Source of the DNA: Blastobasis lacticolella
Lineage: Eukaryota; Arthropoda; Insecta; Lepidoptera; Blastobasidae
Assembly: GCA_905147135.1 (NCBI GenBank)
Contig: LR990056.1
Location: 10,302,001-10,366,000, forward strand
Direction of reading: 5' to 3'
DNA length: 64,000 bases
Positions 1 to 10,965 of the stretch are shown here, one piece after another. Made by a program: the position numbers and the translations under genes. The notes beneath the pieces were generated by a model, which was not told the DNA's origin, did no database searches, and worked only from the letters and a program-made list of their open reading frames with translations. Position 1 is the first letter of the stretch, and every line of letters begins with the position of its first letter.

Positions 1-535
1 AATTAACATACCTCAGATACAGGAAGTTTTGTAGTAGCATTCCTACTCAGGAAAATTTAACAGAATTTTGAACTTAGTGAGTTAAAAACAGCTGGTAAAC
101 AATTGTGGCAAGTTATCAATAATATATCTAACAGAACGAAACCCAAACATTTTGCAAGATATCTTATCGATAAAGAGCAATCAATTAACGATATGAATAA
201 CTTATTTGTTAACGTCGGTAAATCACTAGCCGAAAAATTCATACATGACCCTAACGCGATAACAATTTTCCAAATAAGTCAATGTCAACCTGCCACCATC
301 AATTTTCAATTTAAAACGTGACTGTGCGGTAGGATGTGATGACATCTCTAGTAATCCTATTATTCAACACAAGGATATATTGACTACCTCCATAACTCAT
401 ATTTGTAATTTTTCTCTCAGTAATGGCATCTTCCCCACTACGTTCAAAGAGTCCCTAATTCATCCGATATTTAAAAACGGAGATAAGAGTGTGATTAATA
501 ACTATAGAACCATTTCAGTATTGACAACTCTTTTT
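1..535 (+). pseudogene. Non-LTR retrotransposon ORF2 fragment (linker between endonuclease and RT)
   Basis: Open stretches at about 103-320 and 380-535 encode a peptide beginning LWQVINNISNR and a later stretch reading THICNFSLSNGIFP. These resemble the region between the endonuclease and the first RT motifs of CR1/Jockey-type LINEs. The two stretches lie in different frames around a stop near 320, so the copy is dead. The same region is repeated in inverse orientation at about 2040-2671. The family was not assigned. Confidence 0.6.
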
Positions 536-948
536 CTGTGTGGTGCCGCCACTTTAAAGAAAAGCAGAGCACCTCATTTCTTCCCGTGAGTGTCGGAAGA
601 GGCGACTAACAGGCTACCAAGGGAACAGGACCACATTGGATCATGGTTACAAATTCAGTTGCCTGAATTTGCAGGTTTCATCACGATAATTTCCTTCACC
701 GTAAGAGGTGCATAATGGAGGATGAATAATTTCATAATTCATACTAAATTCATTTTAAAATGTTCCCAAAGCGTAGGTAAGACATCGATTTTCGAGATAC
801 CTACCTGCTTAGGTAATTTAACACGTACTGATTACTTTCTCAATGAAGTTAACCGTAGAAATTAAGTATCTGTTCTACCAGGCCCAGGCTCTCCAGCGAA
901 AGACCTTGTTCAAACTCCTTTCTCTTCATTTTTATATCAATTTAAATT
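1..948. repeat. Left arm of a large inverted repeat
   Basis: This arm is the reverse complement, with scattered substitutions, of about 1619-2505. The first bases of the window match near 2505, and the right-hand LINE continues to 2671, so the left arm begins outside the window. The arm holds a LINE fragment (about 1-535) followed by a second repeat with a GTGTCGGAAGAGGCGACTAA-type motif that often marks lepidopteran LINE or SINE 3' regions. The 670-bp spacer carries host-gene exons C and B'. Confidence 0.85.
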
Positions 949-1145
949 AGGAAAACAATAGTGTTGCGTTCTGCAGATATTATGGTTTACTCGTTTTGCT
1001 GTAATTTGGACAATAAAGTTATTAAATAAATAATGTCGACCATGCGCTTGGCTAGTTCGTGATATAAGGAATGTGCGCCTGGTCCCCACGGCCTAAGGGG
1101 ACATTACTTCTAGTTACTAACTTAGACATTAATAATTTTTTGCAG

Positions 1146-1205
1146 ATTGACTCCACCTGCACCACCTGTTGCCACCTATTACCAACCTGCAGTAGAGTCA
1201 CCAAG
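1146..1205 (+). CDS. Exon 'C' copy 1 of the coiled-coil/RING gene family
   Basis: A TTTTTTGCAG acceptor precedes this 60-nt exon and a GTGAGT donor follows it. Read with one leading base, it encodes a proline-rich peptide starting LTPPAPPVATYY and leaves two bases for the next exon. That is the same phase as exon C' at 4909-4962, whose flanking intron is clearly homologous for about 90 bp after the donor. Both copies are open despite substitutions. The copy lies in the spacer of the flanking inverted repeat and upstream of a truncated exon B, which is out of the expected B-then-C order. It is probably a local duplicate, and its expression is unknown. Confidence 0.5.
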
Positions 1206-1254
1206 GTGAGTAAAATTTTGATACTAACTGACAAACGAAAAAACATTATTCTAA

Positions 1255-1295
1255 CACTGCCCGGCTAGGAATCGAACCCGAACCTCTATTCTTGA
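1255..1295 (-). mobile_element. SINE 3'-of-head fragment (tRNA-like B box)
   Basis: On the minus strand this reads GGTTCGGGTTCGATTCC followed by TAGCCGGGCAG, a pol III B box and tRNA-like acceptor arm. The same fragment sits at the same distance from exon C' at 5022-5052, so it was present before the exon region duplicated. Confidence 0.6.
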
Positions 1296-1324
1296 CAGTA
1301 ACAGAGATCGATAGCTCTGTTTCA

Positions 1325-1387
1325 ACAGCAAAAAAATGAATATAACTTGAAGCTAATAGGAGTGGAGACACCACCAGCGACATACGG
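1325..1387 (+). pseudogene. Exon 'B' copy, 5'-truncated, coiled-coil/RING gene family
   Basis: The stretch matches the 3' two-thirds of exon B at 62996-63097 (peptide QQKNEYNLKLIGVETPP here, QQKNNYNLKLKGVETQP there) and keeps the GTAAGA donor, after which homology runs on into the intron. The first third of the exon and its acceptor are missing; unrelated sequence ends at about 1322. It remains open in the expected frame. It could be a duplication relic, or an alternative upstream exon for the gene at 4909-6126 if transcription starts outside the window. Confidence 0.5.
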
Positions 1388-1618
1388 GTAAGATGGCTAA
1401 ACTCCATGGACGAGTGGCATATTTACGATATGTGGACTTTTAAGTACCTTAGGGTTATAGGCCATGATGGCCCAGGGCGTGCCACATTGTGGTCAACCCC
1501 AGCTATCCTATCCTAAGAATCTCTTGATCCTCCTGTCACTTTTCAACCTAATCGAAAGCTTTTGTGAGACAAAACTTCTACACCATATTATCTACAGAAC
1601 GGAACACTATCGTTTTTT

Positions 1619-2505
1619 TAATTGAAATTGATATAAAAATGAAGCGAAAGCAGGTTGAGCAAGGCCTTACGCTGGAGACCCTGGGCCTGGTAGAACAGAT
1701 ACTTAATTTCGACGGTTAACTTCATAGAGAAAGTAACCAGTACGTGTTAACTTACCTAAGCAGGTAGGTATCTGAAAAATATATGTCTTACCTTCGCTTT
1801 AGGAATATTTTTAAATTAAATTATTCATCCTCTATTATACACCTCTTACGGTGAGGGAAAACATCGTGATGAAACCTGGAAATTCAGGCAACTGAATTTG
1901 TAACCATGATCTAATCTGGTCCGGTTCCCCTGGCGGCCTCTTAGTCGGCCCTTCCGACACCCACGGGAAGAGATGGGGCGCTGCTTTTCTTTGAAGTGGC
2001 GGCACCACACACAGAGATAGAGTTGTCAATACTGAAATTGTTCTAAAGTTATTAATAAATTATCGGATGAATTAGGGACTCTTTGAACGTAGTGGGGAAG
2101 ATGCTTTAGTAAGAGAACGATTACAAATATGAGTTATGGAGGTAGTCAATATATCCTTGTTTTGAATAATAGGATTGCTAGAGATATCATCACATCCTAC
2201 CGCACTGTCACGTGGCAGGTTGACATTAACTTATTTGGAAAATTGTTATCGCGTTAGGGTCATGTATGAATTTTTCGGCTAGTGATTTACCAACGTTGAC
2301 AAAGAAGTTATTCATATCGTTAATTTATCGCTCTTGATCGATAAGATATGTTGCAAAATGTTTGGGTTTCGTTCTGTTAGATATATTATTGATAACTTGC
2401 CACAATTGTTTACCAGCTGTTTTTAACTCACTACGTTCAAAATTCTGTTTAGTTCTCCTGAGTAGGTATGCTATTACAAAAATTCCTGTATCTGAAGTAT
2501 GTTAG
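1619..2505. repeat. Right arm of the large inverted repeat
   Basis: Reverse complement of about 1-948. The inner boundary is near 1619, where both arms share AATTGAAATTGATATAAAAA-like sequence. Inside it carries the same LINE fragment and the same GTGTCGGAAGGGCCGACTAAG-like repeat in antisense. Confidence 0.85.
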
Positions 2506-2671
2506 TTTAAAAACTTCATTGTTTGGAAAGCCTTTGTATTTCTTGTGGACACTGTTCCGATTCCTTATACAACGTAGAAGACCTGACATTATCCATGGTT
2601 TTAGTATACGTTTACGTTTACTTGTTGTTATAGGTACTTGTTGTGTTTGCATTAACATTTTGCATAAGTAA
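2040..2671 (-). pseudogene. Non-LTR retrotransposon ORF2 fragment, minus strand
   Basis: Reading down from about 2658, the peptide includes ILKPWIMSGLLRCIRNRN, which resembles the end of the endonuclease and the linker to RT in CR1/Jockey-type LINEs (a W-x-S/T-x-G-L then R pattern). It continues, with frame breaks, into the linker sequence also seen at 1-320. It is an extended copy of the left-arm fragment and is not functional. Confidence 0.6.
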
Positions 2672-2709
2672 AATCAGATAATCAGCATTAGCGTATCTAG
2701 GCTTTTGAG

Positions 2710-3925
2710 TTGAAAATTTGTAGTCCATTTAATAGGAGTAAAAGGGTTCTACGTAGCCCTCCTCCTGAATGGCATCAAGCGGACCCTGGCCCGACTCATT
2801 CGGAGCCTCCTGCTGCGCGCTCGACCCCGGCCAGCGAAGCTGTCTCCACCGCCGACATATCTAGCTGGCTATCTTCGATAGAACAGTCCCTCAACGAGAT
2901 CTGTGTGATATCAAGCGAGGCTAAGCTTAATTCAGAACAGAAATTAAAAATAGGCTATATCAGCAGAAACGTTATGGGCCGAGTTTCTTAGCTGACGGTT
3001 CGTTATCAATCCCTGAAACAGAAGTTTATGTCAGGTTTAGCATCAATTAGAAGTCTGAGTGAGCAAAGAGACACCAATGAGCAAATTTATGACCTTAAAC
3101 TATGTTTAGTATCAGCACCGAAAGCACCGTCGAAACCATCCTTCGCTGATATGGTTAGAACGAATAGTAACGCTGCTGTTCGCCCGACCAACACAAGCAG
3201 CATCGCGATATATCCAGTGAATAAAGAAACATCCAGCGACGATACTAAAAAGCTTGTGCAAAATTTGGTCAAGCCCTAAGACTAACTTCACGTTCGTGGT
3301 TTGAGGAAGACCAAAAATGGAGGTGTAATCATCAGCACGGATAGGAAAGAGGATCTGGACGAACTGAAAGAGTCACAGACCATAATCACTTCAGACCTTA
3401 AGTTGGAGGAGACGTCTTAAAAGAGACCCAGATTAAGTTTACTCGGTGTACCCACAAATTAAACGGATAAAGAGGTCTTCCAGTGTTTGTTGAAGCAGAA
3501 CATCAAGGATAGACATCCATGCTTTGATAAAGGAATACCATAAATCAGAAAATAAGGACGCGTCCAATTGCAATTTTGTTCTAGAACTTACTCCATACCT
3601 CAGAAAAATGATTATGGAGCACAACCGAGTTTTTATCAATTGGTCATCATGTCCTGTCCGGGACTACATACCTACTCTTGATCACGTGTTACAACTGCCA
3701 GCAATATGGTAATTTTGCGAAATACTGCCGAGAGACAAGCCCTACCTGTGTTCATTGCGGGGATTCGGGTCACACCATAAAAGAATGTCCCAAAGCTGCC
3801 GAAGCTGCTAAATGCGCTACGTGTTTACGGTTAAAAAAAACAGCAAGCCACAAGACTGGAGACGTCTCATGCCCTGCAAAAAAGAGTGCGCTTAGAGCGC
3901 CGCAGCTCACAGGTACTGAGTAGCT
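2710..3925 (+). pseudogene. Non-LTR retrotransposon ORF1 (gag-like) with CCHC zinc knuckles, decayed
   Basis: Several frames join into a gag-like ORF1. A Ser/Pro-rich start with an ADISSWLSSIEQSLNEI stretch lies at 2710-2990, a middle part with KPSFADMVR at about 3028-3279, and zinc knuckles at 3684-3860. The knuckles read C-x2-C-x9-C (the usual His is replaced by Asn), C-x2-C-x4-H-x4-C, and a third C-x2-C-like stretch. Such knuckle arrays are usual in ORF1 of APE-type LINEs. Stops and frame changes at about 2990, 3280, 3420 and 3640 show it is dead. The matching ORF2 start lies just downstream. Confidence 0.7.
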
Positions 3926-4089
3926 CACAACGTATGGGTACCATTACAAAAGACGTGGTAGAAGACATTGATGACTCATATAAATATGAGTCCTTGGTAT
4001 GTGACCCAGATCAGTGTTCGTCTCTCATTAACAAAAGTGGACAACAGTTAAAGGTGTTGGTCATTGATTTATTACTAACCGGTGTTGGT

Positions 4090-4275
4090 ACAAAACATAC
4101 GTATAAACTGTAATTATAATGGACTATTGGCTTTGCATAAATTTAGATATCAATATTTTTGTGTTACCGGAATGCTGGTTATCCTCAGCCCCCTCTATCC
4201 CTCACTTCGATGGCTATGGCATATAAATACAGTCATAAGCACTAACCTACATTATATTGACCTACTAACATTAAT
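4090..4275 (+). pseudogene. LINE ORF2 endonuclease N-terminal fragment
   Basis: One frame reads PECWLSSAPSIPHFDGYGIY, which fits the APE endonuclease block T/P-E-C-W-L found near the start of LINE ORF2. It follows the zinc-knuckle ORF1 at the expected spacing, so both are remnants of one element. Only about 60 codons remain. Confidence 0.6.
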
Positions 4276-4467
4276 GCGTAAGACACAGGTAAACTATTTA
4301 CTTAGTTTAGACATGTAGTTAATGAGAAATATAGCATGTATCTACTTAATTTACTTAGCTTAAATAACTAGGGTAATGAATAACTTAAAATTCTTGTACT
4401 CAAATTTATATATCCTGGAGTGGGCATCAGACCATTCTGGGGAGGGCACGGTCCACCCGCTCCTACC

Positions 4468-4486
4468 CCCCCCCCCCCCCCCCCCT
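4468..4486 (+). repeat. Poly-C tract
   Basis: A homopolymer run of about 19 C residues between CTCCTA and TACTCAG. It may be a sequencing-prone site. A similar run of about 13 C lies near 59071. Confidence 0.9.
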
Positions 4487-4908
4487 ACTCAGAAGATTAA
4501 ACATCAGAAGATATTACTAAAATCAAGGTTTTTTAAATCACTTGCTAAAGCGTCGTTGTTGAATCGAGAGTATGTATATTTTACTTTGTTACCGATGCAA
4601 CTCTGTTTAAGACAGCGAGGCTGTATAGTAGTCTGTTAATGTTGTTTGGGCAACCAGTAGGTACCTACTTGCACTCAATGTTTCGTTCTTACAAAGTAGT
4701 GATCTAAACAGGTGTTACCGTCAGTAGGTAGGGTATGGGCAGGTGCTGAAGTTTAACATGTTATGCTCACAATACACATCAGGCAAGACCGATCATCCTC
4801 TAGTACGGTCATTCTCACTGGAAGGTGTTCTCAGTCTAATTGCCCTCACGGTTTTTTATCTTTCAATATAACATAGTAGCAATGAAATATGGAAATATTT
4901 TTTTGCAG

Positions 4909-6126
4909 ATTGACTCCTACTGCAGCACCCCTTTCAGACCAAGCTACAGTAGGGACAGCAAGGTGAGTAAAATTTTTATACTGACTGAGAAACGAAAAAT
5001 ACATTAATTTTACTACTGCCCGGCTAGGAATCGAACCCGAACCTCTATTCATGGTGCAATTTGTCGCCTTGCAACAGATTGCAGTTACCTACAAATCGTT
5101 AAGTATATGTGATCTGTTTCCGTCTCATTGCAGGTCGAGGACGAAGCATATATTAGATGAATTGCTGAAGTGTCGCAATTGCAATGATCAAATTAGTGGG
5201 TTGACGGAATTCCAGTGTCGCAGTGGCCATAGTGCCTGTGAGAAGTGCAGGTATGCATATTGCGGTGTATGTGGTGGCCCCATCACCGAAAAGCAGCATA
5301 CTGCCACTATTGCCATTGAGGCTGCTATGACAAAGGTAAGTAATAATATTTTTTACGGCAATATAGTAACAAAAAGGCCTGTCAGATCAAAATAATTAAA
5401 TACCGTCACAGGGCCCTAAACTGTTCATCCAGTCTCTAGTGTATGATCCTTGTTAACCTTGCTTCGTTAGATCCTAAAAAAATCCTGCCATAGAAATAGA
5501 ACCAAATATACTGTAGGTCTCTAAAGGTGCGATGTTGCTGCATTGCTTCTTGGCCCTACCCACCGTACCTCTTTGTTCCTCCTCCTCATGTATAGGAGCC
5601 AAAAACTTGTACGTCGTCCTATATACATTTTGGTTTTGCAGTTAACTGCCCCGTGCGCCTCGCAAGAATCTTTGTGCCAGCTGGTTTTGCAGTCAAACGA
5701 CTTGGCCTTACACGTGAAAGGAGGTCCTTTTAGGGACCTTGCCCGATATCTGCAATTTCGGAATGCTCTTGACAAGGTAAGTAGGTACATTTAAGGTTGG
5801 CTTGGTTTCATCTGCCTTTTATCTGGGATCCTATAACTCTCGAGATTAATGTAGCTTCCTGTTAGTAAAATAATTTACCTACGAATTCGGCTCAGTAGTT
5901 TCGGTGATTACTCCTACATCAAATGAAGTAGGTATTGCAATCTGATCCGTCTAGTCTGAATAAATCTGGTGACTGCTGGTCGCTGTAGACCATTTATCAA
6001 TTTCAATACGATTATTTGACAAAAACACGGAAATAAATTGAAGCATATACCTCTACAACCTTTATCTCCCAATGGTATTTACATATGTTGCAGGCAAGAA
6101 ATCGCAGCTCGCCTGCCACTTCCTAG
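4909..6126 (+). CDS. SIAH/SINA-type RING finger protein, 3' exons (C'-D-E-F)
   Basis: Four exons can be joined in phase: 4909-4962 (proline/alanine-rich, starting LTPTAAPLSDQATVG), 5134-5335, 5642-5776 and 6094-6126, the last ending in TAG. All introns have AG acceptors and GTGAGT or GTAAGT donors. Exon 2 encodes a RING: C-x2-C (CRNC), then C-x3-H (CRSGH), C-x2-C (CEKC) and C-x2-C (CGVC), with the CRSGHSACEKC block very like the QCQSGHLVCSNC block of SIAH/SINA ubiquitin ligases. In that family the RING recruits E2 enzymes for ubiquitin transfer. The usual two SIAH zinc fingers and substrate-binding domain are not seen; exon 3 has only two cysteines and a leucine-rich stretch, and the protein ends soon after. 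Upstream exons probably include the coiled-coil exons A and B seen elsewhere in the window, because phases match. It could be a functional short ligase or a truncated copy. Confidence 0.65.
5022..5052 (-). mobile_element. SINE fragment (tRNA-like B box) in the intron after exon C'
   Basis: Minus-strand GAGGTTCGGGTTCGATTCC followed by TAGCCGGGCAG. It is the same insertion as at 1255-1295, carried along by the exon C duplication. Confidence 0.55.
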
Positions 6127-6940
6127 AGTGTCATTATCAACACTGCACTGGACCGCTGGCACCGAAATGAACCTCTGCAACGTCTACATGAACAGCCAAA
6201 TCATTAACAAGAATGATGTTTAACGTTTTCTGTATGAAGTTTTTCGTTTAAGCGTCAGCTTAAATACGTTTAAGAATTAGGTGCGAGCCGCCTTAAATTA
6301 CACCACCTGATGACACCTCGCTCTGGCTCACTCGTAAGAACCGAGTACATTTTTAATTCTTGCTTATCTTATTTAGTTTTAGTAGACCTAAGCTATGCAC
6401 GTGTGTTAAATGTACGTACTTATGCTTGTTTCTTCCATACTATGTAAGTAATTTGCGATCATTTTTCAAAATATTTATCCCGGATTGCGCTAAACTTCCA
6501 CTTTCCATCAGGTGGCCCTCTTACCTTAACATAAAAACCCCTACCTATGACATAAAAAAAGACTTGGACGACATTTAAGTTGACGCCTGTTGAAACTTAA
6601 ATTCGCTAAGTCACTCTTAAGAGTGACTTAGCGAATTTAAGTTCACCTAATTTAGGTAAACCTAATATTATTGATTTTTTAGAACAAATAATTTTCCGAA
6701 TTATTTTGAATGTTCTTCAATTCTGTGACTATGATTTTGTAAAGTAACTATACTTTACGTTAAGTTTTCAAGCAAGATTTTTTACTCTTTATTCTTTTAT
6801 TTTTGATTCCAAATAAAGGGTCATAACGCACAACAACAAACTTACATTTTAAGGGTATGTGCCAGGTTTCCTACCGCGTACATTTGTTGACGAGTTCAAA
6901 CGTGTGATAATAACCGCGATCGCTTAAAACATTATGTTAC
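6127..6940. other. Non-coding stretch with a perfect palindrome
   Basis: No supported coding region. It holds AT-rich sequence downstream of the RING gene and the 48-bp perfect palindrome at 6595-6642. Short open frames here lack recognisable motifs. Confidence 0.5.
6595..6642. repeat. Perfect 48-bp palindrome
   Basis: Two 24-nt arms with no spacer, centred between 6618 and 6619. The arm begins ACTTAAATTCGCTAAGTCAC. The arms match at every base, so single strands would form a long hairpin. It lies just after the RING gene's last exon and could be the end product of a foldback element. Confidence 0.95.
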
Positions 6941-6941
6941 A

Positions 6942-7178
6942 CGACCTGAGTGGTTCAGTGGTCAACATGCAACATGCTTGCAACAGGTAGTCTGCGCAAG
7001 AGGTCCCGGGTTCGATTCCCGGCCGGGCAGAAATTGAAATGATGAATTTTTATTTCTGTTACGGGTCTGGGTTTCAATGTATAATAAGTATGTATTTAAA
7101 AGTATACAAGTAGTTTATCAGTTATCTAGGACCCATAACACAAGCTTTGCTTACTTTGGGGCTAGATGGCGCTGTGTG
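6942..7178 (+). mobile_element. tRNA-derived SINE, copy 1
   Basis: The head has an A-box-like GAGTGGTTCAGTGG and a B box GGTTCGATTCC followed by CGGCCGGGCAG. The body reads GAAATGATGAATTTTTATTT, TTACGGGTCTGGG, AGTTTATCAGTTATCTA, ACCCATAACACAAGC and ends AGATGGCGCTGTGTG. The same body recurs at 8103-8362 and 10045-10200, defining a family. Confidence 0.8.
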
Positions 7179-8100
7179 TCCACATTTGTTCACGATTATT
7201 CATTTATTACACAAACTTAACTTTATGATATGAAATCTATGTATCCATTTTGTCTATGGTCTGCGTAAATTTGTATCTAGCTATCGATCTCAGCTTAAGT
7301 GACTACCTATCCGCTTACGAAGGAATGCTCATATCCTATCCACCCTCTACAATATCCTTTACAACCTTCCTTCATATCTCCTTGATCAGTTCCATTTCTC
7401 CCGTCCACAAGACAAACCCTGTCGATCCAGTGTAAGATCCTCATTGGTAATTCCTATCCATCATTCTGATTTCCTACTTCACTGTTCAAGCTGCAAAACT
7501 TTGGAATTCTCTTCCGCACGAAGTGCGTGTTTTTTGCCATTTTGTAAAGCGTGTAAAAGAGTTTTATCCCCCTGTTGGGACTTTTATTCTGTTATATTTC
7601 TCTGTATATAATTATTGTGTACAATAAACAGTTAAAGAAATAAATTTATAGATAGAGTATTTATAGATACTTATGTGTGTAAGTAGAATTATTTAATTTA
7701 GACAGGTAATATTGTGCACGTCCTATCGGCGTCTCATAATCACATCACACTTCCGAAGGCTTCCTGGAAGAGATTTCTTTTAGAAATAAGTTGTGCCTGT
7801 TGTGCCATTTATTACTTTGCCTGTTATTCGCTATGTATTTACTGTGAACAATAAACTGTTAAATATATAATAATAGGTGCATCGCGTTTAGGTTATATTA
7901 TAGTCCAAGTATAGTCTGTGGGCTGACCCCTCTCTCACGAAGTGGGCGCTAACTATGTGGTCACCGAGCTGTTGTAACTGACTGTACTTAGACTGGCTTC
8001 TGCATATTTTGCACACCTTTTCTGTAAAAATAAACATTGATAAAAATATTACGACATACTAACGAAGTTTTGTTAGTACCTAAATATATAGGTATCCATT
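7179..8100. other. Intergenic stretch, no gene recognised
   Basis: AT-rich sequence with two similar AATAAACAGTTAAA-like stretches (about 7625 and 7852) that resemble polyadenylation ends of degraded retroposons. No coding evidence. Confidence 0.4.
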
Positions 8101-8102
8101 TG

Positions 8103-8362
8103 ACGACCTTGAGTGGTTCAGTTGGTTAACATGCCGAACGCCACGCAGAGGTTCGATTCGCCATGTATGTACCAATGAGCCCGGGTTCGATTCCCGGCCG
8201 AGCTGAAATTGAACTTATGATTTTTAATTTTTGTTATGGGTCTGGGTGTAGTATGTATCTATAATAAGTACATCAATATTCTTTTTTATGATTAGTTTAT
8301 CAGTTATCTAACACCCATAACACAAGCTTTTCTTACTTTAGGGCTAGATGGCGCGATGTGAA
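8103..8362 (+). mobile_element. tRNA-derived SINE, copy 2
   Basis: Head GAGTGGTTCAGTTGGTTAAC, a duplicated B-box-like segment, then GGGTTCGATTCCCGGCC. The body matches copy 1 through TTATCTAACACCCATAACAC and GGGCTAGATGGCGC. Confidence 0.8.
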
Positions 8363-8649
8363 TTTCCGCAAGCATGTTTATTATTATTATACTTGTTTTA
8401 TGGGTGTGTGGATAGCTACTTATTTCAGCATTTCGCTATCGCTTAATGCGGCCAGCGCTTGGGTTTTCCACTGGGATTAGCTTAGTTATTTATAATAATA
8501 TTATATTTATAGGGGCTATTTGTTATCTTTTAGATAATAAATAGTTATCTTGGCGTCAATATCCCTACTGTGCTCACGTGCGCGTGTGACCGGACCGCCT
8601 GGACCATGGTGGCTTGTGGCAATAAATATTCTTATTCTAAAGGTTTTTA

Positions 8650-8747
8650 CGGGGTCTGCAACGCGTGTGTATTGTCCCTGGTATTGCAAACGTCCATAGG
8701 CTGCGGTGACTGTTTATCATCAGGCAGGCCGTAAGTTTGTTTGCCAC
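8650..8747. repeat. Lepidopteran dispersed repeat fragment (CCATCAGG-type)
   Basis: The GTCCATAGGCTGCGGTGACTG stretch, followed by TATCATCAGGCAGGCC, is a diverged copy of the repeat seen near 17270-17385, 19425-19640 and 31415-31560. Confidence 0.55.
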
Positions 8748-8761
8748 CTAATTGGTATATA

Positions 8762-9155
8762 TGTCGCAGCCGGATGGTTAAATTAGCCGGTTAATTAAAT
8801 GACAAGTTTTTTATCAATTATTTAATTGAATATTTGCCAAATTCATGAACATTGAATGTTACGTCTAACGAATGGTATTGCCTCAAGTTTACGGAGTTCC
8901 TCCATTTGTTGTCACAACACTAACCTAACCCAACCGATTTAAAACCTAATTCAAACTATTATTATTGTTTGAGATTATTGTGATTAACTTACCATTGTGA
9001 CAATATTTGGAGGAGCTCCGTAAACTCGGGTCAATTTCGTTCTTTAAACATAAGTTTAAAATTTCTTGAAATTGGCAAATTTTCAATTAAAAAATAGCAC
9101 TAGAAGCTAGCCGTTTAATTAACTGGCTAATTTGACCATCCGGCTGCGACATATA
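8762..9155. mobile_element. Foldback MITE with long imperfect terminal inverted repeats
   Basis: The element starts TGTCGCAGCCGGATGGTTAA and ends with the matching TGACCATCCGGCTGCGACA. The arms pair over most of their length, including CTCAAGTTTACGGAGTTCC against GGAGCTCCGTAAACTCG. It is flanked by 13-bp direct repeats TAATTGGTATATA at 8749-8761 and about 9156-9168. No coding capacity. The superfamily is uncertain. Confidence 0.75.
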
Positions 9156-9169
9156 TAATTGGTATATAA

Positions 9170-10040
9170 AAAAATGTTATTCATTTCTAATCCAATACAA
9201 TCCCAATGAAAGTTGACGGAAATTACGAGCACCACGCCACTGTACCGATTGTCCCTATGTGATAAATACCTACAGGTACTTCCATGACTTTAAAGACACT
9301 TCCATGACTTTAAAATAGAAGTGCATTGCCTGTGCGTAGTTATCCTCTTCCGTTTGGAAGACATGATTTAGGTATTTATATTATCGGCTCCTTTCGTAAA
9401 CAAGCTATTGTAGTTTATTGTCAGTAGATATATATTTAGAAAGCGAAGGTATACTTCTCTATCTTTGTTGTATCTTGCTACAACTACTTATAATACTTAC
9501 GTATGGATTGTAACACAGATCCAAAAAAAATTTTGAGCTTTTTAAAAGTTCCTAATTTTTGGTTGGTGATGTGAATTTTTTGTGTGTTTTAACTATTTGA
9601 TTATTAAGTAATTTAATATAATATATGCGATAATCTATTTTGTTAATATTATAAGTGTTCAATAAATTCATGTATTTTCTCTATAAAATATATAATTATA
9701 ACCAATAAACATTTATTTATTTATCAATAAACAATGTCTAATATACATTCCGGTATAACAATTGTATAAAAATGGTATAGAAAAATAAAAAATAATACGA
9801 ATACTGCACAAGCAGCTTTTAAAAATATAAAACTCACTCATTTCATCTACTACACATATTTGTAGCAAGTATCTACTTTCTTGAGGATTAGTAATCCCGC
9901 GCGCAATCAGAACGAGCCAGAACCTTGTCAAAGTAAATGGGATGATAGGAGCTCGGTCGAATAAAGGGTACGGCTGTTTTACGCTTCACCGCGCCGCGAC
10001 AGGTAGGTAAATCAATGACTACTCATTATTTTCTACGGCA
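9170..10040. other. Intergenic stretch, no gene recognised
   Basis: AT-rich sequence. A short direct repeat ACTTCCATGACTTTAAA occurs twice near 9280-9312. Open frames here lack motifs and look like chance. Confidence 0.4.
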
Positions 10041-10044
10041 AACG

Positions 10045-10200
10045 CGACGGAAACTGAAATGATGAATTTTAATTTCTGTTACGGGTCTAGTATGTTTATT
10101 ATGTATTAAAAAGACTATTTGAGTACGTAGTTTATCAGTTATCTAACACCCATAACACAAGCTTTGCCTACTTTGGGACTAGATGGCGCTGTGTGAATTT
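10045..10200 (+). mobile_element. tRNA-derived SINE, copy 3, 5'-truncated
   Basis: Lacks the tRNA head but matches the body of copies 1 and 2: GAAATGATGAATTTTAATTT, AGTTTATCAGTTATCTAACA, CATAACACAAGCTTTGC and CTAGATGGCGCTGTGTGAAT. Confidence 0.75.
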
Positions 10201-10829
10201 GTCTAAGCAAGCAAGCAAACCGACGAGCGTTTGCGCATGCCGCACAGTGCGTTTAACTTTAGGGTTATTTACATTTATGTTACTTTCGATGGGCGCTTTT
10301 GAGGCGCTTCATTGTTCGTTGCGAAGATCTCTGCGGTAGGAGTGAGGATCCATTGTCATAGATACAGTAGGTTTATGGTTTCAATAGTTTCTATTACTTT
10401 ATATAAAATTATTAATTATGTCGTTAAATATTATCTACCATTTAAAATTTTACACCGAAAAGCAGGTCACAGCCGAGCATTTGTATCTATACCTACTTTA
10501 ATGTTACATCTATACTAGCTATGTTACCACAAATAATGTATGTAAGCCTTCTTCTATTTTACTTTGACAAGGTTCCTTCGCGAACGGATTATAGCTAATT
10601 AGACTAATCGCAAAGAGTGTGACCCGTAGCGAGCAATTTAAGGTACACTAGCAAACACTACGTCCCCACGTCTGGGATCCTGAGTACTATGCCTGAAGCC
10701 TCGAAAGTGTTCGTTTCATCATCACTTCTTATTGGTCAGCAGGCCGCGCATAGAATACAAAAATCTCCGCTTCAGTTTTCCGTGTATCGGATGAATGGTA
10801 TGACTGCTATAAAATGAGTCCGACGTGTC

Positions 10830-10965
10830 ATACATTGACGACGATAGCTCGATTGCCTGCGAACAAAAATGTAGTAAGTAACTAGGCAGACCCCGGGGGC
10901 TTCACGTACCGCGAGGAAGCGCAACCGGGACATAATGCCAAGATGATCATGATGATGAACTAGAC
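10830..10965 (+). mobile_element. RTE-like LINE 3' end fragment
   Basis: The CGAGGAAGCGCAACCGGGAC stretch followed by AATGCCAAGATGATCATGATGATGA resembles the 3' terminus and TGATGA tail of lepidopteran RTE LINEs. Confidence 0.5.

Noticed and set aside
5642..5776. SIAH zinc-finger domain in exon E
   Set aside because: Only two cysteines and one histidine, not the eight ligands of the two SIAH fingers.
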